A stretch of 13,014 nt of DNA, taken from contig JAGXSK010000109.1 of the NCBI GenBank assembly GCA_018333845.1, positions 1-13,014 on the forward strand, read 5' to 3'. Within the stretch, counting starts at the first letter, position 1, and each line of letters starts with the position of its first letter. This DNA is from Clostridia bacterium. GTDB taxonomy: Bacteria; Bacillota; DSM-16504; Desulfitibacterales; Desulfitibacteraceae. The position numbers and the translations under genes are program-made. The notes under the pieces are model-generated. The model saw nothing but the letters and a program-made list of their open reading frames with translations, had not been told where the DNA came from and ran no database searches. Positions 7,254 to 13,014 of the stretch are shown here, piece after piece.

Positions 7254-7283
7254 ATTAAAACGTAAGAATATGTCAATTGTCAA
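7254..7283 (-). promoter_or_regulatory. Candidate sigma-A promoter for the lutA-lutB-like operon
   Basis: On the minus strand, TTGACA (7283-7278) is followed after 17-18 bases by TTTTAA/TTTAAT (7260-7254). A second TTGACA (7276-7271) lies directly after the first, giving a tandem TTGACAAT-type repeat that could also be an operator. The transcript would have a leader of about 40 bases. Confidence 0.5.
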
Positions 7284-7345
7284 TAAGGCATTTAAAGGCA
7301 ACGGGCAAGTATACAGTATAAGACAGTAGAAATGTATATTTAGAT

Positions 7346-8122
7346 TTACTCAACCTTAGGGCTATTTAGCATGTCAATGAAGTTTAAGACTAATTTTAAC
7401 TTGTCAGGCTCCATGGTGCAGGTGGAACCTAAAATAGCCTGAACGTTGGGTTGGTATAATAAAGACCTTAACTCAGGGCTTAAAGCTCCTATCACTTCTT
7501 CTATATCCTCTTGTTCTAAGATAACAGAGCAAACAGAAACGCCCAGGGCTTTTGTGATTTTCTCTAAGGTTTTGATGGAAGCCTGGGCTTTGCCTGTCTC
7601 AAGCTGTCCTATTAATCCTGGTGACACCCCGGCTTTTTCGGCAAGCTGCTTCTGGGACATGCCCCTGTTCTTTCTGGCCCTTTTTAACTTCTCAACAACA
7701 AGGGAGCATTTTCTGGTATTTCCAATAAAAAGGCTTACTGGCACATTAAATACATTTGCAATTCTTTTTAAGGTGCTCAATGATGGTACTGCCTGCTTCC
7801 TTTCGATTTCACTTAGATAAGTAACAGATAAGCCTGTTAATGAACCAAGCCTCTCAAGACTCAGCTGTTTTTCCTCCCGTAAAGCCCTGATCTGGTCTCC
7901 CAGGTATAATGTCAGCTCCGAGTGACATTCTTCCATGCTAAAGTCATCCTTGTCTATTTCAAAGGTTTCTGCTATTCGTGATATAACCTTGGGGTTTACT
8001 GTTTTAATGTTATTTTCTATATCCTGTATATAAGGCTCTGGAACCCTTAATAAATCAGCAAATTCCTGGGATGATAAGCCTTGTTTTTCTCTAAATTTAC
8101 GTAATCCGCCACCATTTATCAA
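7346..8122 (-). CDS. XRE-family transcriptional regulator with three tandem HTH domains
   Basis: This 258-residue protein contains three helix-turn-helix domains of the Cro/C1 (XRE) type in a row. They lie at about 6-61, 75-133 and 143-202, followed by a 55-residue C-terminal part without a known ligand-binding fold. Domains 2 and 3 show the classic pattern (Q-L-S-L-E-R-L-G-S-L-T-G-L-S, E-I-E-R; M-S-Q-K-Q-L-A-E-K-A-G-V-S, Q-L-E-T-G-K). Domain 1 is more diverged (L-S-S-Q-E-F-A-D-L-L, D-I-E-N). It starts at TTG 8122 with AGGTGA 6 bases upstream; no in-frame ATG fits. It lies 138 bases upstream of the lutA-like gene on the same strand with no terminator seen between, so it probably regulates the lut-like genes and perhaps itself. 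Target and ligand are unknown. Confidence 0.85.
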   Translation of the reverse strand: MINGGGLRKFREKQGLSSQEFADLLRVPEPYIQDIENNIKTVNPKVISRIAETFEIDKDDFSMEECHSELTLYLGDQIRALREEKQLSLERLGSLTGLSVTYLSEIERKQAVPSLSTLKRIANVFNVPVSLFIGNTRKCSLVVEKLKRARKNRGMSQKQLAEKAGVSPGLIGQLETGKAQASIKTLEKITKALGVSVCSVILEQEDIEEVIGALSPELRSLLYQPNVQAILGSTCTMEPDKLKLVLNFIDMLNSPKVE

Positions 8123-8166
8123 ACTTGTTCACCTGCCTAATGTAAAGTTAACTACTGGTTAGATAG

Positions 8167-8175
8167 ATTATAACA
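8167..8175 (-). promoter_or_regulatory. Extended -10 promoter of the XRE regulator gene
   Basis: The minus strand reads TGTTATAAT, a perfect -10 hexamer with the TGn extension, 45 bases before the TTG start. No good -35 lies upstream, as is usual for extended -10 promoters. Confidence 0.55.
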
Positions 8176-8276
8176 TAATTGAGTCTTAATTGCTTTAAAG
8201 TCCTTTAGTCATTGTCAAGATTATGCATTTCAGGGATTTACAAAAAATAAAAAAATAAACGTAAAACATTTATTAA

Positions 8277-8465
8277 GGCGTTGCTGCCCCTCAGTTAGAG
8301 GGAGACGAGAAATATCTTATTAATAATGATTTTTTGTTTACGGTGCATGGGCAAATAGGCTGCAGGTTATGTCATGGCGGTGAAAATGTGCCGGAACAGT
8401 TTAGCGCTGTTAAAACAAAGGTAGGACTAAAGACTCATTTTGGGAAACCACCCTCTATTTTTTAA
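8277..8465 (+). pseudogene. Remnant of a c-type cytochrome gene with one CxxCH haem site
   Basis: The stretch is open for 62 codons and ends at TAA 8463-8465. It contains F-T-V-H-G-Q-I-G-C-R-L-C-H-G-G-E, a C-x-x-C-H haem c attachment motif at 8361-8375. The motif sits in the H-G-x-x-G-C-x-x-C-H-G-G setting typical of multihaem cytochromes of anaerobes. A K-P-P-S segment near the end also fits such proteins. There is no start codon with a ribosome site and no signal peptide, and a stop (8274-8276) lies directly before. Haem c attachment needs export, so this is more likely a decayed fragment than a working gene. The remains of the rest of the cytochrome were not found nearby. A small chance remains that the match is accidental. 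Confidence 0.5.
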
Positions 8466-8481
8466 TATTCTGTACGATAAT

Positions 8482-8515
8482 TATAATATGAAAGAAAAAC
8501 ATAAAAACAGGAGGG
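8482..8515 (+). promoter_or_regulatory. -10 element and ribosome site of the stalk-domain protein gene
   Basis: TATAAT at 8482-8487 is a perfect -10; the matching -35 near 8459-8464 is only T-rich. CAGGAGGG ends at 8515, 8 bases before ATG 8524. The transcript leader would be about 30 bases. Confidence 0.5.
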
Positions 8516-8523
8516 ATATGTAA

Positions 8524-9423
8524 ATGGATAGAAAAAAGGTATTGTTTGTTATCGGACTAGCACTAGTATTTGCCCTGGTCTTTAGCTCAAGTGTCCTGGC
8601 CACAACTGACAAGGACAAAAAGAAAGGCATGCCTTTATTTGTGCAGGAGATGCTAAAAGAAAAGGGTATTGACCAACCTTTGGCTAAAACTGCAGTGGAT
8701 GCTGGGGAAAATGGTCAGGAACTTATGGCTGAGATAGAGGGATTGTCTGAGGAAATGAATGAGCTGGAAAAGGAAATGCAGGGTTTAGAAAAGGAAGCTT
8801 TGCAGGCTCATCTTGTAAAAATGCACAAAACCAGAGCCCAGATCCTGGCGAAATTGAATCATTTTGAACAGGCCATGGAAGAGCTTGAAAAAGCCATAGC
8901 AATAGACAGGAAGAATCCAGAGGCCTACAAGGAAATAGGCAAGCTGTATAAAGAAGCAGGGAAACCAGGAATTAATGTTTTTGTTAATGGGAAAAAGCCT
9001 GTTTTTGACACCCCGCCTGTAATCAAAGATGGCAGAACCCTGGTACCTGTGAGGGCAATTGTTATGGCTCTTGGTGCAGATGTGAAATGGGATGCTGAGA
9101 ATAAAGAAATTACCATTACCAAGGGAGAAAAAGTAATCATTCTGAAACTTGATAGTAAAACGGCTCTTATAAACGGAGTAGAACATGAATTGGATGTACC
9201 GGCTAAATCCGTTAATGCTAGAACTGTACTGCCTTTAAGGTTTATTAGTGAGGCATTAAAAACCCAGGTGAATTTTGATCAGGAAACAGGCATCATAATC
9301 ATAGTAGATGATGAGGAAGGGACTGAAGAGGAAGAATCCAAGGATGAAATAGAAGATGAAGATGATGAAGACGACGATGACCAGGATGAAATAGATGATG
9401 AAGATGAAGAAGATGAAGAGTAA
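8524..9423 (+). CDS. Secreted protein with copper amine oxidase N-terminal-like (stalk) domain and acidic tail
   Basis: This is a 299-residue exported protein. Residues 1-26 are a signal peptide (M-D-R-K-K, hydrophobic core, S-S-V-L-A cleavage site). A lysine- and glutamate-rich helical part follows (about 30-95), then a TPR-like helical repeat (about 98-148, with L-N-H-F-E-Q-A-M-E-E-L-E-K-A). A copper amine oxidase N-terminal-like domain comes next (about 150-262). This domain is common in clostridial cell-surface proteins and shows the R-T-L-V-P-V-R-A-I and R-T-V-L-P-L-R-F-I-S-E-A-L repeats. It does not imply copper or oxidase activity. The last 38 residues are almost all Asp and Glu, perhaps for binding cations or cell-wall polymers. 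It forms its own unit, with a -10 box upstream and a terminator 56 bases after the stop. The function is unknown. Confidence 0.85.
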   Translation: MDRKKVLFVIGLALVFALVFSSSVLATTDKDKKKGMPLFVQEMLKEKGIDQPLAKTAVDAGENGQELMAEIEGLSEEMNELEKEMQGLEKEALQAHLVKMHKTRAQILAKLNHFEQAMEELEKAIAIDRKNPEAYKEIGKLYKEAGKPGINVFVNGKKPVFDTPPVIKDGRTLVPVRAIVMALGADVKWDAENKEITITKGEKVIILKLDSKTALINGVEHELDVPAKSVNARTVLPLRFISEALKTQVNFDQETGIIIIVDDEEGTEEEESKDEIEDEDDEDDDDQDEIDDEDEEDEE

Positions 9424-9479
9424 GTGGAGGGCACCACTAGCAGCAGAAGGAAGCTAAAACCATAAAAAATAATAAAAAT

Positions 9480-9520
9480 AAAGGGCTGCCCCATGGATCA
9501 GGGTGAGCAGCCCTTTTCCC
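9480..9520 (+). terminator. Rho-independent terminator after the stalk-domain gene
   Basis: AAAGGGCTGC (9480-9489) pairs with GCAGCCCTTT (9507-9516); inside the loop CCC and GGG can pair further. It is followed by TCCC and then a TTTTT run. Confidence 0.85.
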
Positions 9521-9795
9521 TTTTTGATATTATTTTTTTCTTCAACTTGAGCCTCCCAGGGCTTGCATGGTTTTTTGGGCATCAAGAAACAAAGCACTAT
9601 GAAAAGTACTATGATGATTAGTATTATATGAAGTGATTAGCAAATGATATAAAGAGAAGGTATGGTAAAAGTATATATAAACATCTATAATAATAAAGTA
9701 ACAAGTATACCAGGATATAAATTAAGTTCCATATGTCTGCTGTCGTGCCATTATGGGTGGCGTTGAAGTCAAGGTTAAAGAATAATTACTCGCCA
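9521..9795 (+). other. Intergenic region upstream of the sigma-54 activator gene
   Basis: The stretch is AT-rich and has no gene. A TATAAT at 9686-9691 may be the -10 of the activator gene; the hexamer 17 bases upstream (TGGTAA) is a poor -35. No -24/-12 element or hairpin was seen here. Confidence 0.35.
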
Positions 9796-9805
9796 GAGAG
9801 GGTGG
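9796..9805 (+). promoter_or_regulatory. Ribosome binding site fixing the activator start at 9811
   Basis: GAGAGGGTGG is 5 bases before ATG 9811. The earlier in-frame ATG at 9733 has no purine-rich site before it. Confidence 0.55.
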
Positions 9806-9810
9806 TGCTG

Positions 9811-11541
9811 ATGCTGGGATGTTTGGAAAGTATCAAAAGCATTTTGGACTATACCAATGATGCCATAATTGTTGTAAACAAAGAAGGGTTAATTACCTTA
9901 TTTAATAAGGAAGCCCAGCGGCTTACTAGAACTCCCATTGATGCAGCCCTTGGACAGCATATTACTGAAATAATTCCTAATACCCGGCTTCTTGAGGTTA
10001 TTCAAAGGGGCAAGCCTGAATTAAATCAGCAATTAGAATTAAAAGACGTGACTATTATTACCAGCAGGGTTCCAGTTAGAGATGAACATGGCAGCATAAT
10101 AGGTGCAGCGGCAGTATTCAGGGATATTGCAGAAAGAATTGCCATGACAGAAGAAATAAGCAACCTGCGGGATATCCAGACCCTGTTAGAGGCCATAATA
10201 AATTCAACCCAGGATGCCATTTCTGTGGTAGATGAAAAGGGCATCCATATTTTGATAAACCCAGCTTATACAAGGATCATTGGCATGAAAAAGGAAGAGC
10301 TCCTTAATAGGCCGGCTGATGTAGACATAGTTGAGGGGGAGAGCATGCATTTCAAGGTCCTTAGGACAAGGGAACCTGTTCGTGGTATCAGGATGAAGGT
10401 GGGTCCCCAGAGAAAGGACGTTGTTGTTAACGTTGCACCAATGATTGTAAATGATAAGTTAAAAGGCAGCGTGGCGGTAATTCAGGACATTTCAGAGATC
10501 AGAAAGCTGACCCATGAGCTTAAGCTGGCAAAACGTTTAATCAGGCACCTGGAAGCAAGGCATGCCTTTGAAGATATTATAGGCAGGAGCGAAGAGATTA
10601 CTGGAGCAATAGAGCAGGCCAGACGTGCGGCCAAAACTCCTGCTACTGTTTTGCTTCGTGGGGAAAGCGGTACAGGCAAAGAATTATTTGCCCATGCTAT
10701 TCATAATGCCAGCGACAGGTGTGAAGGGCAATTTATCAGGGTAAACTGTGCGGCGCTGACAGATACACTCCTGGAAAGTGAGCTGTTTGGTTATGTGGAA
10801 GGTGCCTTTACTGGAGCCAAAAAGGGCGGCCATAAGGGTTTGTTCGAGGAAGCAAGTGGAGGTACAATTTTTCTTGACGAAATAGGAGAAATAAGCTTAT
10901 CTCTCCAGTCCAAGCTTTTACGTGCTTTGCAGGAAAAGGAAATCATTCGAGTTGGTGCAGCTAAGCCCACAAAGATTGATGTACGGATTATTGCAGCCAC
11001 AAATGCAAATCTAGAAGAATTAATCCAAAAGGGTGCCTTTAGAGAGGATTTATATTATCGTATAAATGTCCTGCCTATTATTATACCGCCATTAAGGCAT
11101 CGCAAGGAAGACATACCCATACTGGTTCGTCACCTGCTTCCCAAGTATAACCAGGAATACGGTCGTAATGTTGAAGAAGTATCAGGCCAGGCCCTAGAGG
11201 TGCTGCAGGAATATAACTGGCCAGGCAATATTCGTGAGCTGGAAAACATCCTGGCCAGGGGTATTATTAATATGAAATACAAAGAAACGGTCTTGGAGGC
11301 ATACCATCTGCCCTTGATCGGTACAGAAGTGACTGGCTCTAACGGCTCTAACATCCACGGAGAATCCCATCCTGCTTATTCAGGGGAAAGCTATGACCAG
11401 CTTTTCAAGAAATGGGAAAGGGAATTGCTTGCAAAAGTCATGGAAGAAGCTGGAGGAAACAAGAACAAGGCAGCCAGGATGCTGGGCATATCCATTCGCA
11501 GCTTGTATTATAAACTGGAAAAATATGGCATTAAGGAATAG
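9811..11541 (+). CDS. Sigma-54-dependent activator with two PAS domains, AAA+ and Fis-type HTH
   Basis: This 576-residue enhancer-binding protein remodels sigma-54 RNA polymerase using ATP. Domains in order are PAS 1 (about 5-105), PAS 2 (about 124-230), the AAA+ domain (about 250-485) and a Fis-type helix-turn-helix (about 535-576). The AAA+ part has Walker A G-E-S-G-T-G-K-E (284-291), the sigma-54 contact loop G-A-F-T-G-A (331-336) and Walker B G-G-T-I-F-L-D-E. The Fis-type part has G-G-N-K-N-K-A-A-R-M-L-G-I-S. There is no response-regulator receiver, so the PAS domains probably sense a small molecule or redox state. It lies just before a -24/-12 promoter and butyrate kinase, as BkdR does for the Bacillus branched-chain operon, so it very likely drives that operon. 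ATG 9811 is preferred for its ribosome site; starting at 9733 would add 26 residues. Confidence 0.92.
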   Translation: MLGCLESIKSILDYTNDAIIVVNKEGLITLFNKEAQRLTRTPIDAALGQHITEIIPNTRLLEVIQRGKPELNQQLELKDVTIITSRVPVRDEHGSIIGAAAVFRDIAERIAMTEEISNLRDIQTLLEAIINSTQDAISVVDEKGIHILINPAYTRIIGMKKEELLNRPADVDIVEGESMHFKVLRTREPVRGIRMKVGPQRKDVVVNVAPMIVNDKLKGSVAVIQDISEIRKLTHELKLAKRLIRHLEARHAFEDIIGRSEEITGAIEQARRAAKTPATVLLRGESGTGKELFAHAIHNASDRCEGQFIRVNCAALTDTLLESELFGYVEGAFTGAKKGGHKGLFEEASGGTIFLDEIGEISLSLQSKLLRALQEKEIIRVGAAKPTKIDVRIIAATNANLEELIQKGAFREDLYYRINVLPIIIPPLRHRKEDIPILVRHLLPKYNQEYGRNVEEVSGQALEVLQEYNWPGNIRELENILARGIINMKYKETVLEAYHLPLIGTEVTGSNGSNIHGESHPAYSGESYDQLFKKWERELLAKVMEEAGGNKNKAARMLGISIRSLYYKLEKYGIKE

Positions 11542-11544
11542 CCC

Positions 11545-11627
11545 TGCAGAATATGTTGCAATAAATTGCAGGATGCGCAAAAAACTGCAGGGCAGAAACC
11601 TGCAAAAAAATGCAAGACATTATTGCA
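11545..11627 (+). promoter_or_regulatory. Cluster of TGCA motifs, likely activator-binding (UAS) region
   Basis: TGCA occurs at 11545, 11557, 11567, 11586, 11601, 11611 and 11624, with a related TGCGCA at 11574. Two pairs (11557/11567 and 11601/11611) are TGCA-N6-TGCA with 10-base spacing, one helical turn. The cluster ends about 80 bases before the -24 element, a normal distance for sigma-54 enhancers. Binding by the neighbouring activator is inferred. Confidence 0.6.
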
Positions 11628-11669
11628 AAAATGGCCCTTGAACTGAATACATGTAAGAAATCTTTGCAC

Positions 11670-11707
11670 ATCAGGCCCCTCAAGGAAAAGGGGTCTGATA
11701 TGTTTTT
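11670..11707 (+). terminator. Intrinsic terminator of the activator gene
   Basis: ATCAGGCCCCT (11670-11680) pairs with AGGGGTCTGAT (11689-11699), with one G-U pair and an 8-base loop, followed by ATG and TTTTTT (11703-11708). Its T-run touches the -24 element of the next promoter. Confidence 0.8.
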
Positions 11708-11722
11708 TGGCATCTTTTTTGC
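11708..11722 (+). promoter_or_regulatory. Sigma-54 (-24/-12) promoter of the butyrate kinase operon
   Basis: TGGCAT-N5-TTGC matches the sigma-54 consensus TGGCAC-N5-TTGC at all but one position, with exact GG-to-GC spacing. Transcription should start near 11734, giving a leader of about 40 bases before TTG 11775. Confidence 0.85.
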
Positions 11723-11774
11723 GTAAAGATATTGTGTATGGTGTTTTTTCGCATTTTTATGAGGAGCTGATAGA

Positions 11775-12845
11775 TTGAACAAAGATAAATTACTAGTTAT
11801 AAATCCTGGATCAACTTCCACAAAGGTGGCTGTTTTCAAAGGCCAAATGCTCTTATGGACAGGAACCCTTGCCCATTCAACTGGAGCATTAAGGGAATTT
11901 AATAATATTATAGATCAATTTCAATTTCGCAAAAAAACCATAGAGAGGGCTGTTCTTAATCAAGGCTATGTCCTGGAAGATTTTAAGGCTGTTGTTGCCA
12001 GGGGTGGTCTGTTAAAGCCAATTTCTGGGGGAACTTACATTGTAAATGCTGCCATGCTGCAGGACTTGAGAAATGGTACCTATGGCGAACATGCCTGCAA
12101 CCTGGGTGCACTCATAGCAAGGGAGATTGCAGGGCCATTGGGGATAAATGCCTATATTGTAGACCCAGTGGTTGTTGATGAGCTTGAACCCCTTGCTAGA
12201 TTATCAGGAATACCAGAAGTTCCAAGGCGTAGCATTTTCCATGCATTAAATCAAAAGGCCATGGCAAGAAGATACTGCAGGGAAAATAACCGAAGGTATG
12301 AAGATGTAAACCTCCTGGTGGTTCACCTGGGCGGCGGGATTTCCGTGGGAGCACACAAAAAAGGTCGAGTCATTGATGTTACTAATGCTTTAGATGGAGA
12401 AGGCCCCTTTTCCCCTGAAAGGGCCGGAGGCATACCTGTAGTAGAGCTATTAAAATATTTTATTGAGCATGGAAAAGACTTAGATGGTATTAGAAAAAGA
12501 TTAATTGGCCAGGGCGGGCTGGCGGCATATCTAAAGACTAATGATGCTAGAGAAGTGGAAGACATGATTGAAAAGGGCAAGGAGGAAGCAGCTCTTGTTT
12601 ATGAAGCAATGGCCTATCAAATTGCAAAGGAAATTGGAGCTTATGCTGCAGTCCTATCAGGGAAAATAGATGCAATCATTCTCACCGGTGGCCTGGCATT
12701 TAGCAGCAGATTAACAGCCTGGATAAAAGAAAGGGTGGATTTTATAGCCCCAGTAGTTTTATACCCAGGGGAAGATGAAATGACAGCTCTGGTAGAAGGG
12801 GTGCTAAGGGTCTTTGACGGAACAGAAGAAGCACTTGTATATTAA
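11775..12845 (+). CDS. buk: Butyrate kinase
   Basis: Butyrate kinase makes ATP and butyrate (or a branched-chain acid such as isobutyrate or isovalerate) from the acyl phosphate and ADP in the cytosol. The 356-residue length is the usual one. It belongs to the acetokinase family. The N-terminal phosphate-binding strand reads V-I-N-P-G-S-T-S-T-K (8-17), followed later by A-R-G-G-L-L-K-P, the catalytic-site segment H-L-G-G-G-I-S-V-G-A-H (about 183-193), D-G-E-G-P-F-S-P-E-R-A-G, and I-L-T-G-G-L-A near the C-terminus. It starts with TTG 11775; GAGGAG ends 8 bases before. It is the first gene behind the sigma-54 promoter and is followed by a keto acid oxidoreductase subunit, which points to amino-acid-derived branched-chain acyl-CoA as the source. 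No phosphotransbutyrylase gene is seen. Confidence 0.93.
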   Translation: MNKDKLLVINPGSTSTKVAVFKGQMLLWTGTLAHSTGALREFNNIIDQFQFRKKTIERAVLNQGYVLEDFKAVVARGGLLKPISGGTYIVNAAMLQDLRNGTYGEHACNLGALIAREIAGPLGINAYIVDPVVVDELEPLARLSGIPEVPRRSIFHALNQKAMARRYCRENNRRYEDVNLLVVHLGGGISVGAHKKGRVIDVTNALDGEGPFSPERAGGIPVVELLKYFIEHGKDLDGIRKRLIGQGGLAAYLKTNDAREVEDMIEKGKEEAALVYEAMAYQIAKEIGAYAAVLSGKIDAIILTGGLAFSSRLTAWIKERVDFIAPVVLYPGEDEMTALVEGVLRVFDGTEEALVY

Positions 12846-12937
12846 ATTGCGGTCAGCAAGATTTTCCAAATTTTTGCAGATTTGTTTTCTTGTATTGTAA
12901 AAATTGCAAAAAATCCAGGGAAAGGAGGTTTAAACCC
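12846..12937 (+). promoter_or_regulatory. Spacer between buk and the ferredoxin-subunit gene with two TGCA motifs
   Basis: TTTTTGCA (12871-12878) and TGCAAAAA (12905-12912) form an AT-rich inverted repeat 26 bases apart, like the TTGCA motifs upstream of buk. No -24/-12 element or terminator is present, so the downstream gene probably shares the buk transcript. AAAGGAGGT at 12921-12929 is a strong ribosome site. Confidence 0.35.
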
Positions 12938-13014
12938 ATGACAAAAATAATGTTTCATGAGGATGCTTGTAAAGGCTGTGAATTGTGCATTGAGTTCTGC
13001 CCAAAAAATCTAAT
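12938..13014 (+). CDS. Ferredoxin-type (delta) subunit of a 2-oxoacid:ferredoxin oxidoreductase, 3' end outside window
   Basis: Only 25 full codons are visible. The start M-T-K-I-M-F-H-E-D-A-C-K-G-C-E-L-C-I-E-F-C-P-K contains a complete [4Fe-4S] motif C-x2-C-x2-C-x3-C-P, placed as in the small ferredoxin subunit (VorD/KorD type) of keto acid:ferredoxin oxidoreductases. These enzymes make acyl-CoA from a 2-oxoacid and reduce ferredoxin. ATG 12938 follows AAAGGAGGT by 8 bases. Its place after butyrate kinase suggests a branched-chain 2-oxoacid oxidoreductase whose other subunits lie downstream. A different ferredoxin-like protein cannot be excluded from so short a piece. Confidence 0.75.
   Translation, partial: MTKIMFHEDACKGCELCIEFCPKNL

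Noticed and set aside
8340..8400. GGGCAAATAGG...GGCGG stretch looking at first like a c-di-GMP-I riboswitch
   Set aside because: The GACGCAAAGCC part and the paired stems of that riboswitch are missing, and the same bases read as an open cytochrome c fragment.
9279..9494. Serine-rich open frame on the minus strand
   Set aside because: It is the mirror of the Asp/Glu codons of the acidic tail, not a real gene.
9733..9810. Upstream extension of the sigma-54 activator from ATG 9733
   Set aside because: There is no ribosome site before it, whereas ATG 9811 has GAGAGGGTGG 5 bases upstream and places the first PAS domain near the N-terminus.
1..13014. CRISPR arrays, tRNA genes, insertion sequences
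   Set aside because: No regularly spaced repeats, cloverleaf sequences or transposase-like products were seen.

Overview
The window looks like chromosomal DNA of a strictly anaerobic, moderately AT-rich Firmicute of the class Clostridia, perhaps a Peptococcaceae or Desulfotomaculum-like relative (the genus is a guess). The basis is: strong AGGAGG-type ribosome sites, frequent TTG starts, intrinsic terminators, an Agr-type peptide signalling cassette, a TM1266-like hydrogenase-associated regulator, ferredoxin-linked 2-oxoacid metabolism, butyrate kinase under a sigma-54 activator, and a MtaA/CmuA-type methyltransferase. There are no rRNA or tRNA genes, intact mobile elements or CRISPR arrays.

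Layout. 1-1011 (+) is the 3' part of a MtaA/CmuA-family (UroD-fold) methyltransferase gene, with a terminator at 1175-1212. 1258-1515 (-) is a small ACT-like TM1266-family protein. 1516-1882 is a gene-free stretch with strong inverted repeats. 1883-3096 (+) is an agr-like cassette: a small membrane protein, AgrB and an unlisted 44-residue AgrD, closed by a hairpin. It is followed at 3157-4836 (+) by a membrane-anchored GGDEF plus HD-GYP protein. A bidirectional terminator at 4937-4966 separates these from a leftward group. In transcription order that group is a triple-HTH XRE regulator (8122-7346), a LutA-like CCG protein (7207-6188) and a LutB-like LUD/ferredoxin protein (6188-4980). The region 8123-8523 holds divergent promoters and a fragment coding for a c-type cytochrome haem site. 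8524-9423 (+) is a secreted protein with a copper amine oxidase N-terminal-like (stalk) domain and a very acidic tail. 9811-11541 (+) is a PAS-PAS-AAA+-Fis sigma-54 activator. It is followed by a cluster of TGCA motifs, a terminator, a clear -24/-12 promoter, butyrate kinase (11775-12845), and the start of a ferredoxin-type subunit of a 2-oxoacid:ferredoxin oxidoreductase (12938 to the window end).

How the genes work together. The right end resembles a branched-chain keto acid catabolic operon. Its oxidoreductase makes acyl-CoA, and butyrate kinase makes ATP from the acyl phosphate. The adjacent activator probably controls it, as BkdR does in Bacillus. The LutAB-like pair probably forms a lactate or other 2-hydroxyacid oxidation complex with unseen partners, controlled by the XRE protein. 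The most unusual item is the agr cassette. The residue normally used as the ring cysteine of the peptide is serine (predicted ring S-V-F-A-H), which would give a true lactone. No AgrC kinase or AgrA regulator follows. Instead the cassette is flanked by a kinase-less membrane protein and a cyclic-di-GMP enzyme.
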